A DNA stretch of 64,000 nucleotides from Hyalangium versicolor (GCF_020103695.1 NZ_JAHXBF010000006.1:434001-498000), one strand, 5' to 3'; counted from the stretch's first letter, positions 25,417-35,400 are shown. A program made the numbers and translations. The notes: generated by a model not told the origin, from the sequence alone.

Positions 25417-26769
25417 TCACGGCGAGGCGGAGGGCTGAGACGCCAGGGCCAATCCCCGGGGTTCGACGGGTTTCTCCTGCACCAGTGAGTCCAGCAGGTG
25501 CAGGAAGTCCAGCAGCAGCCGGGGCACGAGGAAGTGACGGCGCACGTGCTCGCGTCCCTGCTCGCCCAGACGGTGGGCCTCCCGGGGGTGCTTCAGCAGG
25601 TGCAGCACCGCCTCCGCGCACTCGTCGACGCTGTCCACCAGGATGCCGCCCGTGCCCTCGGGCATCTGCAGCGGAATGCCCCCGGCGCGCCCGGCCACGA
25701 CGGGAGTGCCCTTCCAAAGCGCCTCGGAGACCACGAGCCCGAAGCCCTCGCGGATGGACTTCTGGATGACGACGTTCGAGAGCGCCTGGAAGGCGTTGAC
25801 CTCGATGTTCCCCACGCCCACCAGGTTGGTGAAGATGTGGATGAGGTTGTCGTTGGCCGTGGCATCGCGAATCTCCCGGTAGACATCCCACCCCTCGGGA
25901 TCATCCAGGGCGAGCGAGCCCACCATGGCCAGCTGTAGCTCCGGGACGCGCTCCCGCACACGCCGGTAGGCGGCGATGACGCCCATCGGATCCTTCCACG
26001 GATCGAAGCGGCTGATCTGCGTGACGAGAGGGCGGCTCAGCCGCACGCCGATCCACTCGAGGATGTGGCGCGCGAGCTCCTCTGGCAGCGGGAGGTTTTT
26101 GGGACTGAGCGGGTCGATGGCCGGCGAGTGGATGGCCACATGCGAGATGGGGAAGCGCGGAGGGATGAACTCGGGGAGCGTGAAGATGGCGGCGTCGTAG
26201 GAGCTGAGGAAGGGGCGGAGGAACTCCCAGGCCTCGGGGTTGGGGCGCGAGGTGTCGATGTGGCAGCGCCAGACCCACCGGGCGCCCTTGCGGCCCCCGA
26301 TCATGGGCAGGGCGGCGGGCTGAGGGTCGTGGACGACGATGAAGTCGTAGTCACCCTCCGACAGGCTGTTGGCGTTGAGCCGTGAGTGGGCCAGGTAGGT
26401 GGCCTTGTCCGACTCGGAGAACTCACCGGGTGCGCCCTGGAGCGCGTTGTGGAGCCGCTTGGTGATCTGGAAGAAGGCTTGGTCGCCACGGATGATCTTC
26501 CAGTCGGTGACAATCCCCAGGTCGTTGAGCAGGGGGACGCCCGAGCGGAGCAGCTCCGAGACTCCTCCACCGTAGGGCGTGGCATTGAGGTGGAGGCAGC
26601 GGACACCGCGCAGGCGCTGGGCGAGGTGAAGCACCTCGTCGAGCTGTTCCTGGGGCGCGATGCCCCGGAAGGCGGAGAACGATCGCTTGCCGAGATCGAC
26701 GAGGTCCAGCATCTGGCGCTCCAGCGAGGGAGAGGTCCTGAGGAAGGTGACCACTCCGGGCAGGAGCAC
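25417..26769 (-). CDS. treT: GT4 glycosyltransferase, TreT-like trehalose synthase
   Basis: 450 residues. The N-terminal half carries the TreT-type pattern LHLNATPYGGGVSELLRSGV, PLLNDLGIVTDWKIIRGDQA and FIVVHDPQPAALP, WVWRCHIDTSRPNPEAWEFL. The C-terminal GT-B half has PLVTQISRFDPWKDPMGVIA and the nucleotide-sugar site REGFGLVVSEALWKGTPVVA. TreT makes trehalose from NDP-glucose and glucose and can act reversibly. Trehalose would serve as stress protectant or in spore formation. No trehalase or other trehalose gene is near. The GTG start at 26769 has no clear ribosome site and could be a little further in. The TreT name rests on motifs only. Confidence 0.8.
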   Translation of the reverse strand: MLLPGVVTFLRTSPSLERQMLDLVDLGKRSFSAFRGIAPQEQLDEVLHLAQRLRGVRCLHLNATPYGGGVSELLRSGVPLLNDLGIVTDWKIIRGDQAFFQITKRLHNALQGAPGEFSESDKATYLAHSRLNANSLSEGDYDFIVVHDPQPAALPMIGGRKGARWVWRCHIDTSRPNPEAWEFLRPFLSSYDAAIFTLPEFIPPRFPISHVAIHSPAIDPLSPKNLPLPEELARHILEWIGVRLSRPLVTQISRFDPWKDPMGVIAAYRRVRERVPELQLAMVGSLALDDPEGWDVYREIRDATANDNLIHIFTNLVGVGNIEVNAFQALSNVVIQKSIREGFGLVVSEALWKGTPVVAGRAGGIPLQMPEGTGGILVDSVDECAEAVLHLLKHPREAHRLGEQGREHVRRHFLVPRLLLDFLHLLDSLVQEKPVEPRGLALASQPSASP

Positions 26770-26918
26770 CAGCGGTGAAGGGCGGCAAGCTGGGCGGGCG
26801 CCCCGGAGCCCGGAGGCCCGAACGGCCGCATGCTCATCCGATGCCGAACGAAAGGCTGAGTGGCGCGTTGCCTGGCAGGGAGGCGATTCCTAGGGTCGGG
26901 AATCTCGGAGGAGAAACC

Positions 26919-27113
26919 ATGCGCCGTGCCGTACTCATCGCCGCCGTCCTGGCCGCCGTGGCCATTGCCTGCCGTACGACCCAGCCACCGGGGACGGAGA
27001 ACCAGATGCCCATCGATCAGGTGGGGCCGGAACCCGTCCAGAGCGTGCCCGCGGAGCCCCCCGGCCCTGCGGGGCCCATCACCGCGCCCGTGGACGCGGG
27101 TGTATCAGGCTGA
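26919..27113 (+). CDS. Small Pro-rich lipoprotein
   Basis: 64 residues. The leader MRRAVLIAAVLAAVAIAC ends in a lipobox with Cys18, followed by a Pro/Ala/Val-rich tail with no recognisable domain. The ribosome site GGAGGAG lies 5 bases before ATG 26919. Function is unknown. It converges on the NhaR-like gene. Confidence 0.7.
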   Translation: MRRAVLIAAVLAAVAIACRTTQPPGTENQMPIDQVGPEPVQSVPAEPPGPAGPITAPVDAGVSG

Positions 27114-27191
27114 CAACAGAGTGAGCTCCCATTCCGGGGCCGCGGGCTTCGAGGCATTTCGAGCCCGGGGCCCGCGGGTCTGGAGGAGCCA

Positions 27192-28085
27192 CTACTGGAA
27201 GATGTTGGAGCGAGCGGCTTCGGCGATGGCAACGACCGCGGGGTGCCGCAGGCGGCGCTCGACGGTGATGGCGTAGAAGCAGTTCTCGATCTCGTGGGTG
27301 CGGCCGATGACCGAGACATCGAGCTGGCGAGCGACCTCGTCCTCGATGACGGAGGGCATGGCGAAGACGCCGAGCCCGCGCTGCCCGAAGGCATTGAGGA
27401 GCGCGCTGTCGTCGAAGTCGCCGACGACGGTGGGGTGAACGCTCTGGGCCTCGAACCAGAGATCGAGCGAGTGGCGGACCGAGCTGGCCTCGGACGGCAT
27501 GAGCATGGGAGCGCCGTCCAGGGAGTGAGGGAAGTCCTTCTTGAGGTGGGAGTGCGAGGGGGCGGCGAAGAAGGACAGGCCGCACTTGCCGAGCAGGTGG
27601 TTGAAGGCGCGGACGCTGACGGGTTCGGATCCCGGGGCGTCGGCGATGACCACATCGAGCTCATGGAGGGCGAGCGAGGCCAGGAGCTGGGGCAGGGGGC
27701 CCTCGCGGCAGACGAGGCGCAGGGGGCCGATGTCGAGGGCGGGTTGGAGCAGGCGCTCGGCGACAGCCTTGGGGACGACATCGGCGACGCCGACTTGGAG
27801 GCGGACCTGTTGGCCGGAAGGGAGACCTCCGACGACGTTTTTGAGCTCGTTGCCGAGGCGGAAGATCTCATCGGCGTAGCGCATGACGGTCCGGCCGACA
27901 TCGGTGAGGACGAGCTTGCGGCCCTGGCGTTCGAAGAGCTTGTGGCCCAGGGACTCCTCGAGGAGCTTGATCTGGCTGCTGATGGTGGGCTGGGCCAGAT
28001 GGAGCTCCTCGCCCGCCTTGGCGATGGTGCCAGCGCGGGCGACGGTCCAGAAATAGAGGAGGTGGTGGTAGTTGAGCCAGCTCAC
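27192..28085 (-). CDS. nhaR: LysR-family regulator, NhaR-like
   Basis: 297 residues. The helix-turn-helix begins MSWLNYHHLLYFWTVARAGT, close to the NhaR start, and continues with ELHLAQPTISSQIKLLEESL and KLFERQGRKLVLTDVG. The effector domain has LQVGVADVVPKAVAERLLQP and FNHLLGKCGLSFFAAP. NhaR activates the Na+/H+ antiporter gene nhaA in enterobacteria, but no antiporter gene is nearby here, so the regulon may differ. A perfect 8-4-8 inverted repeat lies 42-61 bases upstream of its start codon and may be its own operator. Confidence 0.87.
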   Translation of the reverse strand: MSWLNYHHLLYFWTVARAGTIAKAGEELHLAQPTISSQIKLLEESLGHKLFERQGRKLVLTDVGRTVMRYADEIFRLGNELKNVVGGLPSGQQVRLQVGVADVVPKAVAERLLQPALDIGPLRLVCREGPLPQLLASLALHELDVVIADAPGSEPVSVRAFNHLLGKCGLSFFAAPSHSHLKKDFPHSLDGAPMLMPSEASSVRHSLDLWFEAQSVHPTVVGDFDDSALLNAFGQRGLGVFAMPSVIEDEVARQLDVSVIGRTHEIENCFYAITVERRLRHPAVVAIAEAARSNIFQ

Positions 28086-28126
28086 GGGTACCTCAATGGG
28101 GCAGGACCCCTCATGGATTCACGAAA

Positions 28127-28146
28127 AAATCGAAGGGTTTCGATTT
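28127..28146. promoter_or_regulatory. 8-4-8 inverted repeat upstream of the NhaR-like gene
   Basis: AAATCGAA-GGGT-TTCGATTT is a perfect palindrome. On the reverse strand it is followed by a T run, so it could also act as an attenuator in the leader of the LysR gene. Its position upstream of an autoregulated type of gene favours an operator. Confidence 0.45.
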
Positions 28147-28254
28147 GAGTGACCCGGCAACCGTGGTTTTGGGCACATGCTCGACAGAGGTAGAGGGTGA
28201 AAAAGTGAACCCAGGCGGGCAAGCGGAGAGGGGGAGGGGGTCCGCAGAAGGCGC

Positions 28255-28283
28255 TTGACGTGGGAGAGGAGTCCCCGTAAATC
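28255..28283 (+). promoter_or_regulatory. Promoter of tRNA-Phe
   Basis: TTGACG (28255-28260) and TAAATC (28278-28283) are separated by 17 bases. A GC-rich discriminator (CGGCGCTG) follows, as is usual for stable-RNA promoters, and the mature tRNA begins 23 bases after the -10 element. Confidence 0.6.
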
Positions 28284-28305
28284 GGCGCTGCTTTCGCAGC
28301 GACCC

Positions 28306-28378
28306 GCCCAGGTAGCTCAGTTGGTAGAGCAGGGGACTGAAAATCCCCGTGTCGGTGGTTCGATTCCGCCCCTGGGCA
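28306..28378 (+). tRNA. tRNA-Phe (anticodon GAA)
   Basis: A full cloverleaf can be drawn. The acceptor stem GCCCAGG pairs with CCTGGGC. The D arm is GCTCAGTTGGTAGAGC. The anticodon stem GGGGA/TCCCC encloses loop CTGAAAA with anticodon GAA. The variable loop is GTGTC and the T arm is GGTGG-TTCGATT-CCGCC, with discriminator A. The 3' CCA is not encoded; the DNA continues CAAAA. Confidence 0.98.
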
Positions 28379-28397
28379 CAAAAAGCGAAGAGATTTC

Positions 28398-28434
28398 AGG
28401 GCCTTGGACTTCGGTTCGAGGCCCTTTGTTTTTT
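28398..28434 (+). terminator. Intrinsic terminator of tRNA-Phe
   Basis: AGGGCCT (28398-28404) pairs with AGGCCCT (28419-28425), followed by TTGTTTTTTG. It ends the tRNA transcript about 20 bases after the mature 3' end. Confidence 0.85.
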
Positions 28435-28504
28435 GCCCGCAGCCTGGCGGACCGTCGCCTCAGGGTGCCAGGGCTGCGCCCATCGCGCAGTTGTGGACCG
28501 GGTT

Positions 28505-28840
28505 TTATTCGAGTGGGCAGCGGTATTCCTGCGGGGGTGAAGACGGGCTCGTGTTGCCGGAGCCTCCCGTGCCGACGCCGGGTTGCTCGCTCTCCGAGGC
28601 GGCTGGCTCGACCTCCGCGTCGCGGATGCTCTCGTGCTCCTTCGTGCGCAGCGGATCCTCCAGCGGCATGCGGAGGTTGTCATCCGACGCCTTGGTCTTG
28701 CTGATATGTCCGGCGCCCGCGTTCGTGTTGTTCCCATAGGGGCTCTTGCGCACGGTGGGGGTGCTCGCAGTGCACCCGATGAACATAAAGGTGCCAGCCA
28801 GCAAGCCGGTGACGAGCCGCTTCCGGTTCGTGAACTTCAT
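28505..28840 (-). CDS. Small lipoprotein
   Basis: 111 residues. The basic start MKFTNRKRLVTGLLAGTFMF leads to lipobox FIGC (Cys23). The mature part is polar and probably disordered (SPYGNNTNAGAGHISKTKAS, acidic middle, then Ser/Pro/Gly-rich end). There is no recognised domain. It stands alone between the tRNA terminator and the oxidoreductase gene. Confidence 0.68.
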   Translation of the reverse strand: MKFTNRKRLVTGLLAGTFMFIGCTASTPTVRKSPYGNNTNAGAGHISKTKASDDNLRMPLEDPLRTKEHESIRDAEVEPAASESEQPGVGTGGSGNTSPSSPPQEYRCPLE

Positions 28841-28992
28841 GGTGTGTCTCCCGTGTCATCCGAGGACGCGCTGCCTCTGGCAGGAAACCTGGGTAGCAGG
28901 GGCTACACCTGCAGGAGGCACCCAAGGGGCCGCACGTTTCTTGGGTGGCTGAGGGGGGCTGCTTCCCAACTCGACGTACGTGCGTTCCAAGG

Positions 28993-30030
28993 TCAGGGCG
29001 CGTAGCCGACCTGCCGTCGCGCCTCGTCGATCGTTTCGAGCACGGCGATGGTTCGATCGAGCGGGTGCAGCGGCGATTCGGTGAGCCCATCCGCGATGTG
29101 CTGGGCCACTGCCGACGCTTGATAGGCAAGAGCCTCGCTCCCGCGTACCCCAGATCCATCGGTCCATCGCAGCCGCGCCTCGGAGCGAGAATCCGCCAGC
29201 GTGAAACCACCGGGGGCGATGAACCGTGCCTCCACATGGAGGCGCGCGAGCGAGCCGCTCAGGGTCGCCTCGTTGGGGGTCCATGCGAAGAGCGTCGTGT
29301 GCAGGAGCGCCTGTGCCCCCGTGGCCGTGGTGAGCACCAGGGCTGTCTGTCCATCCACTCCCGTTCTGGCGAGTTCGCCCGTTGCGAGCACCCTCGAGGG
29401 TGCGCCGAGCGCGAAGTGCGCGAACCAGATCGGATAGATCGCGAGGTCGAGGAGGGCACCGCCGCCGAGCGCGGGGTTGAACATGCGGCTCTCGGGATCG
29501 AAGTCGCAGCGGACGCCGAAGTCCGCCATGACGAGGCGCACATCTCCGAGCACGCCGTCCCGCAGCAGCCGGTCGATAAGGGTCGTCTGGGGCAGGAAGC
29601 GGGACCACATGGCTTCCATGGCGAACACTCCGGCCGCGCGCGCTGCCGCGGCAATCTCCCGCGCCTCGGCGGCCGTGAGCGCCAAGGGCTTCTCCACGAG
29701 CACGTGTTTGCCCGCGGCGATGGCGAGCAGGGCCTGGCGCTTGTGCTCGCTGTGCGGCGACGCGATGTAGACGATGTCGACCCCGGGATCGGAGACGAGT
29801 TGCTCGTAGGAGCCGTATGCGTGCGGGATTTCATACGTCGCCGCGAAGCTCCGGGCGCGATCGAGTTCTCGGGAGGCCACGGCCTGGACGCGCTGGTCGG
29901 TGTGGCGATGGAGTGCCCAGGCGAAGCCCCCCGCGATCCGGCCCGGCGCGAGAATCCCCCAGCGCAGCGCGCGCCCCCCTCGCAGCGGAGTGAAGTCGGG
30001 TTCGGGCAGGGCTGAGGGAAAGGAGCTCAT
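28993..30030 (-). CDS. Gfo/Idh/MocA-family NAD(P)-dependent oxidoreductase
   Basis: 345 residues from ATG 30030. The Rossmann fold starts RWGILAPGRIAGGFAWALHR (slightly altered GxGxxG, reading APGRIA), followed by AVASRELDRARSFAATYEIP. The family catalytic motif is clear as HVLVEKPLALTAAEAREIAA (EKP). The C-terminal half (MWSRFLPQTTLIDRLLRDGV, LGGGALLDLAIYPI) is the usual substrate-binding sheet. These enzymes act on sugars, inositols or dihydrodiols; the substrate cannot be told. It lies alone, divergent from queE. Confidence 0.9.
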   Translation of the reverse strand: MSSFPSALPEPDFTPLRGGRALRWGILAPGRIAGGFAWALHRHTDQRVQAVASRELDRARSFAATYEIPHAYGSYEQLVSDPGVDIVYIASPHSEHKRQALLAIAAGKHVLVEKPLALTAAEAREIAAAARAAGVFAMEAMWSRFLPQTTLIDRLLRDGVLGDVRLVMADFGVRCDFDPESRMFNPALGGGALLDLAIYPIWFAHFALGAPSRVLATGELARTGVDGQTALVLTTATGAQALLHTTLFAWTPNEATLSGSLARLHVEARFIAPGGFTLADSRSEARLRWTDGSGVRGSEALAYQASAVAQHIADGLTESPLHPLDRTIAVLETIDEARRQVGYAP

Positions 30031-30276
30031 GCGCGCGAACCTACCAGCGGCTCCCCGAAACAGCCCCTCTTCCTCGCGACAGCCCACCCCAGGCGGGGAG
30101 TTGAAGACCGGGCGCGCGACGTGGAGAGAATCCAGCCCGACTCCGGGGCGGCCAGGCGGGGATGCGTGAGCCGTCTCGGCGGCTGCTCGCGAGTTTCATC
30201 CTCTCAGGATGGAAGCGCGGGGACCTACCCAGTGGTAGATAAGAGCGCCTCAGGCGGAGGAGCGCAGGCAGCAGCC

Positions 30277-30924
30277 ATGAGCTACGCGGTCAAGGAGATC
30301 TTCTACACGCTTCAGGGAGAGGGAGCTCAGGCGGGCAAGGCGGCCGTCTTCCTTCGCTTCTCCGGGTGCAACCTCTGGACTGGACTCGAGCGGGATCGCG
30401 GCCGTGGGCAGGGCGGCTGCTCGCAGTGGTGTGACACCGACTTCGTCGGCATGAATGGCCCGGGCGGTGGGCGCTTCCAGAGCGCGGAGGCACTGGCGGA
30501 CGCCGTGGCCGCAGCCTGGCCTCAGGCCCCAGGACGCTCCGTTCGCCTGGTCGTCTGTACCGGCGGAGAGCCGCTCCTCCAACTCGACTCAGCGCTTTGT
30601 GACGCGCTCCACGCTCGCGGCTTCTTCATCGCCCTTGAGACGAATGGAACCCTGCCCGTGCCCCCGGGCGTGGACTGGATCTGCGTCAGCCCCAAGGCCG
30701 GGAGCCAGGTGGTCCAGAAGCAGGGCAGCGAGCTGAAGTTCGTCTTCCCTCAAGAGGGGATGGAGCCCGCCCAGTTTGCCGAACTGGAGTTCTCCCACTT
30801 CTTCCTCCAGCCCCGCGATGGCCCGGACCGGGTCCGCAACACGGAACTCGCACTGGAGTACTGCCTCAAGCACCCCCAGTGGAGACTCGGCCTCCAGACC
30901 CACAAGGTGCTGGGCATCCCGTGA
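30277..30924 (+). CDS. queE: 7-carboxy-7-deazaguanine synthase
   Basis: 215 residues. QueE is the radical-SAM enzyme that turns 6-carboxy-tetrahydropterin into 7-carboxy-7-deazaguanine on the way to queuosine. It begins with the typical KEIFYTLQGEGAQAGKAAVF. The cluster cysteines are spread out (Cys in SGCNLW, then GGCSQWCDTDFVG), the long-spaced type of QueE rather than CX3CX2C. The SAM-binding CTGGEPLLQLD and ETNGTLPVP follow. It is convergent with queC, 16 bases between stop codons; queD and queF are not in the window. Confidence 0.93.
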   Translation: MSYAVKEIFYTLQGEGAQAGKAAVFLRFSGCNLWTGLERDRGRGQGGCSQWCDTDFVGMNGPGGGRFQSAEALADAVAAAWPQAPGRSVRLVVCTGGEPLLQLDSALCDALHARGFFIALETNGTLPVPPGVDWICVSPKAGSQVVQKQGSELKFVFPQEGMEPAQFAELEFSHFFLQPRDGPDRVRNTELALEYCLKHPQWRLGLQTHKVLGIP

Positions 30925-30940
30925 GCCCTGTGTCTCGCGA

Positions 30941-31669
30941 TCAGCCTTTTCGCTCGCCCTGGTAGGTCGCCCATCCCTTCGAGCGCAGCTCGCACGCGGG
31001 GCACGTGCCGCAGCCGTAGCCCCACTCGTGCAGGACGCGGCGGTCTCCCATGTAACAGGTGTGCGTCTCCAGCCGGATCAGCTCCACCAGCGGAGCGCCT
31101 CCCAGCGTCTCGGCCAGCTTCCACGTCGCCGCCTTGTCGATCCACATCAATGGCGTCTCGACGACGAACCGGCTGTCCATGCCCAGGTTCAGCGCCACCT
31201 GCAGCGCCTTCAGCGTGTCATCCCGGCAGTCCGGATAGCCGGAGTAGTCCGTCTCGCACATCCCGCCCACCAGCACCTTCAAGTTGCGCCGGTAGGCCAC
31301 CGCCGCCGCGAACGTGAAGAACATCAGGTTGCGCCCGGGCACGAACGTGTTGGGCAGCCGGTTCTCCGCCACGCGGATCTGCATGTCCTGCGTCAGCGCC
31401 GTCTCGCTGATCTGCCCCAGCACCCTCAAATCAATCGTGTGGTCCTCTCCGAGCTTCGCTCCCCACTCGGGGAAGCGCTCCCGGAGGGCCTTCAGCACCT
31501 GGGTGCGGCACTCGAGTTCCACGGCGTGGCGCTGGCCGTAATCGAAGCTGAGGGTCTCCACGCGGGAGAACCGCGCGAGCGCCCACGCCAGGCAGGTCGC
31601 GGAGTCCTGTCCCCCCGAGAAGAGGACCAGGGCTGAAGGAGCGGGAACCGGGGCTGCGGGAGCGAACAT
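30941..31669 (-). CDS. queC: 7-cyano-7-deazaguanine synthase
   Basis: 242 residues. QueC uses ATP and ammonia to convert 7-carboxy-7-deazaguanine to preQ0. The PP-loop LFSGGQDSATCLAWAL is at about 16-31. Other family parts are SFDYGQRHAVELE, FVPGRNLMFFTFAAAVAYRR, GMCETDYSGYPDCRDD and the zinc site CYMGDRR, CGTCPACELRSKGW near the end. It is the natural pathway partner of the convergent queE. Confidence 0.96.
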   Translation of the reverse strand: MFAPAAPVPAPSALVLFSGGQDSATCLAWALARFSRVETLSFDYGQRHAVELECRTQVLKALRERFPEWGAKLGEDHTIDLRVLGQISETALTQDMQIRVAENRLPNTFVPGRNLMFFTFAAAVAYRRNLKVLVGGMCETDYSGYPDCRDDTLKALQVALNLGMDSRFVVETPLMWIDKAATWKLAETLGGAPLVELIRLETHTCYMGDRRVLHEWGYGCGTCPACELRSKGWATYQGERKG

Positions 31670-31810
31670 GGCTCCGGCACCCTATCCCAGCTCCACCCTC
31701 TCGGCGCGCCCAACTTCGGCTCCGCCCGCCTGGACCCCTTCCAGGTGCTGGCACCGCGCGACCCGAGGTATTAGGTTGGGTACGATGCGCACAACCCAGT
31801 GGGGAAGGTC

Positions 31811-32404
31811 ATGGACCTGATTGCAACCAAGGCGCTCGAGAGGGCGGGCATGGACCCCTCCCGCCCGGAGTTCCTCCGGATACCCACCGTGCTCGGAGAG
31901 CAGGGCAGGGTGCTGCCCCTGGACCAGGACCTCCCCGTGCCCGTGATGGATGAGGAGGACCGCGTCGTCTGGCTCCCCCTCCAACCCATCTCCTCCCTGT
32001 GGACGGGCTCGGCGGTGGCTCCCGATTTCTCCTTTGCGCCACCGCCGGAGTACGAGCCCTTCTTCATCCTCATCGAGGCCACCGCCGCCGAGTACTGCGA
32101 CGCCACGGGCAAGCCCGAGCGGGACCGCGAGTTCCAGCGCCTCTACCGTTTCCTGCGCCGGCGCCCCGATGGCGTCGATCCCAATCCCTTGTTCTCCTAT
32201 CTCCGAGCCGCCTCGCGCCTCTACCTGTCCCTGCGGGACGTGAGCCGCGCCGAGTTCGAGGCCGTGGCCGACCGGTTGCGCGTCTCGGCGCGAACCTTCG
32301 CCACGCGGCTCGACAGCACCAACTACCACCACTTCGTCCTCGAGGAGTTCTACCACCCGGCCCGGATGGCTCCGTCCACGGGCTCGACTGAACGCGCCTC
32401 CTGA
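31811..32404 (+). CDS. Hypothetical protein, possibly operonic with the SNF2 helicase
   Basis: 197 residues, no signal peptide or membrane helix. It has acidic loops (LDQDLPVPVMDEEDRVVWLP), a middle with PEYEPFFILIEATAAEYCDA and RDREFQRLYRFLRRRPDGVD, and a helical end. I do not recognise it. The ATG at 31811 is preferred over the GTG at 31799 because a GGGGAAGG ribosome site lies before it. It ends 12 bases before the SNF2 gene, so the two are probably co-transcribed. Confidence 0.7.
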   Translation: MDLIATKALERAGMDPSRPEFLRIPTVLGEQGRVLPLDQDLPVPVMDEEDRVVWLPLQPISSLWTGSAVAPDFSFAPPPEYEPFFILIEATAAEYCDATGKPERDREFQRLYRFLRRRPDGVDPNPLFSYLRAASRLYLSLRDVSRAEFEAVADRLRVSARTFATRLDSTNYHHFVLEEFYHPARMAPSTGSTERAS

Positions 32405-32416
32405 CCCTCTGCTCCC

Positions 32417-35400
32417 ATGTCCAGCCAACAGGTCGAATCCTCCACCCCATCTTCCCTCCCAAAGCCTTCCGTTGACGCCCTGGCTCCCCTGCGACGGTGG
32501 CTCACCCGGGAATCGCTGTTCGAGACCGCAGGCCCTCGGCTGTTCAAGCAGGGGGAGTCGTGTCTGGCCCGGCACTGCGTCACCGCGTTCGAGGCGCTAC
32601 CCGATGCCCTCCATGGCGAGGTCCTCGAACAGCCAGGGCACTCCTATCCCGTCTCCATCTCGGTCGACGCGGACGGCTTCTTTTGTGAGTGCCAATGCCC
32701 CACATTCGAGAGCCAGGGCTTCTGCAAGCACGCCGTCGCGCTCGGTCTGGCCTTCCTCGATGCGGGCGGCTCCGTTTCGGAGCGAGCGCTGCCTCCCCCC
32801 AGCACCGAGCGGCCGCGAGGGCCCAAGGAGCTTCAGGAGTGGTTGGTGGCGCACCACCTCACCCACGCCTCGCGGATGCCTTTGTCCGTCGTGGAGCCAT
32901 TCCTCGCCAAGAGCTTCCGGGAGACACCGGGGCTCTATGGCCTCGAACATCTGCCCGTCACGTCCCCGCTGGATGGATCGCTCGAGTTGCATCGCCACGT
33001 CCGGGGGCTTGCCACCCAGATCATGCTCAAGGAGGCGGTGTGGACCTGGCTCGCCGCCGAGGCCGAGCGCATCCGGCGGGGGCTCGAAATCGAACAGCAG
33101 CGGGCCGAGACACCTCGCCCTCCTCCCTCGGATGCGCGGCTGGTCCCCTGGAAGGAAGCGCTCGAGAGGGCACGGGTCCGGGTGCGAGCGCAGGCCGTTC
33201 CTCGGCTCCTCCCAGGCCGGCCCGATGTGACACTGCAGGATCGGCCCTTGCTCCTGTACGTCGAGGAGCCTGGAAACCCTCCGACTCCTCTCAAGATGCT
33301 GGGCCCCTGGAGCGGGCTGCTGCGGATGCGTGTCTCGGTGGACCCGCGCGCTCTGCTCGATGACAAGGCCGCCCTGTCCTGCTGGTGCACCTCCAGCGGG
33401 GAGGCTCGTTGCGTCCATGCCCTCTCCGCCATCGACACGTTGCTCGACATGCTCTCGGAGCCCCTGCAGGCTCAGTTCAATGTGCGGTTCGCGGAGCTGC
33501 TCTTCGAGGTGCCGGCGCGGGAGATCCTCGGTGCCTTCGAGAAGGCCACCCAGGCGCTGGTGCGGCCTGTCAGCGAGTCTTACGTCACCTTCCGCCTGGA
33601 GGGCCTTGATGTCCGCGCGCTCAAGCTGCGTCTCTACCTCCACCGGCCGCTGAAGAAAGGAGGACTGTCCAAGGGCACGCCCGCGGGCTGGCGCGATCGG
33701 GATGATATCCGCGCGATGCTCTCGGACCCGCGAGAGCTCGAGGCCTTCGAGCTGTGTGAGTTCGCCTCTCGCCACGCACTCGCCACCGATGGCTACTTCT
33801 TGTTGCTGCGGACGTTGAGGCTGCTGGCGCACAGCCCCCGCTTCTTCGAAGCCTCGCGGCTGGATGAGCCGCTCCAGGTGCGCGAGGCGCCGCTCGGCTT
33901 CTCCTTCTCGGAGACAGGCTCCGGCCTCACCGTTCACCCCTCCCTCGATGGCGAAGCCTTCCATCCAAGGGCGCTCCAGCCGCCTCCCTCCGGAGTCGAT
34001 GCGCCTCTGCCCTGGCTTCTGTTCGAGCGCGAGCTGCCACGGCTGACGTTGGTCACCGTGACTTCCGGAGCGCGCGAGCTCCTCACCACGCTGCGCGAAT
34101 ATGGAACCCGGTTGCCCGAGTCCTCCCGCCCGGCCGTGGTGCGCAACCTCGCAGGGCTGGAGGCTGCCTATCCCATATCTCTGCCTGAATCGCTGGAGGC
34201 CCGCCCCGTTCCCGCCGAGCCGGGCTTCCTGTTGCGCCTGCGCCACGTGGGACAGGAGGCGCTGGAGGGGACCCTGCTCGTTCGCCCCTTGCCCGAAGCT
34301 CCACTGCTGCCTCCAGGGGAGGGGGCTCCTCGGGTTCGGGCCCTCCGTGACGGCGAGCGCGTCGTGGCGCATCGCGATCTGGAGGCCGAGCGCGCCGAGG
34401 CCCTCACGCTCCGTGAGCGACTGGGTGTGCTGGCAACGGACGCCGCGGGTCACTTCGTCCTGGAAGAGGCGGAAGCGGCTCTCGATTTCCTGGAACGGTT
34501 GGAGCCGCTCATTGGCTCGAACCTCCGGGTCGAATGGGAGGAGCATCCCTGGCGGCTGTCCGGTGCGCCGGATGCACGCAAGCTGAAGGTCGAAGTCCTC
34601 CGCAAGCGTGACTGGTTCGGCCTCCAGGGGAGCGTGGAGGTGGAGGGTCAGCAGGTCGATCTCGCGACCCTGTTGGAAGCGCTTCGGAGCCGCCGGCGCT
34701 TCGTGCCCCTGGGCAAGGGCCTCTGGATGCGGCTCACGGAGGAGCTGCGCGAGCGGCTCACGCCCCTGGCGGATCTCGCGCACCCCACTCGCGAAGGGCT
34801 GGAGGTGAGTCAGGCCGCGGCGCCCATTTTGGATGCGCTCGCCGAGGCAGGCGTGGATGTTCAGGCTCCTCCTGACTGGCGACGGCTCGCCACCCGTATC
34901 CGCAAGGCCCAGGCGCGAGACATCCATGTGCCCTCCGCGCTGAGAGCGGAGCTGCGCGACTACCAGCGTCAGGGCTTCCAGTGGATGGCCCGGCTCAGCG
35001 AGTGGGGCGGAGGCGGGTGCCTCGCCGATGACATGGGCCTGGGCAAGACGCTGCAGACGCTCGCCCTGTTGCTGCACCGCGCGAAGGCCGGGCCGGCGAT
35101 GGTGGTGGCGCCCACCTCCGTCTGCTTCAACTGGGCTTCCGAGGCCGCTCGCTTTGCTCCCACGTTGCGGGTGCGGTCCTACCGCGAGGCGGACAGAGAA
35201 CGGCTGCTCTCGGAGCTGAAGGCGGGGGACGTACTGCTGATGAGCTATGCGCTGCTCGTCCGGGATGCCGAGCGGCTCGCGAGCATTCCTTTCGCCACCC
35301 TCGTGGTGGACGAGGCCCAGGCGGCCAAGAATCCGGACACGGCGCGTGCGCGTGCGCTCCGGGGGCTCCAGGCCGAGGCTCGCGTGGCGCTCACGGGCAC

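Noticed and set aside
28082..28381. Reverse-strand ORF across the tRNA (begins MCPGAESNHRHGDF)
   Set aside because: It is the well-known spurious translation of the antisense strand of a tRNA gene; the cloverleaf on the + strand is perfect.
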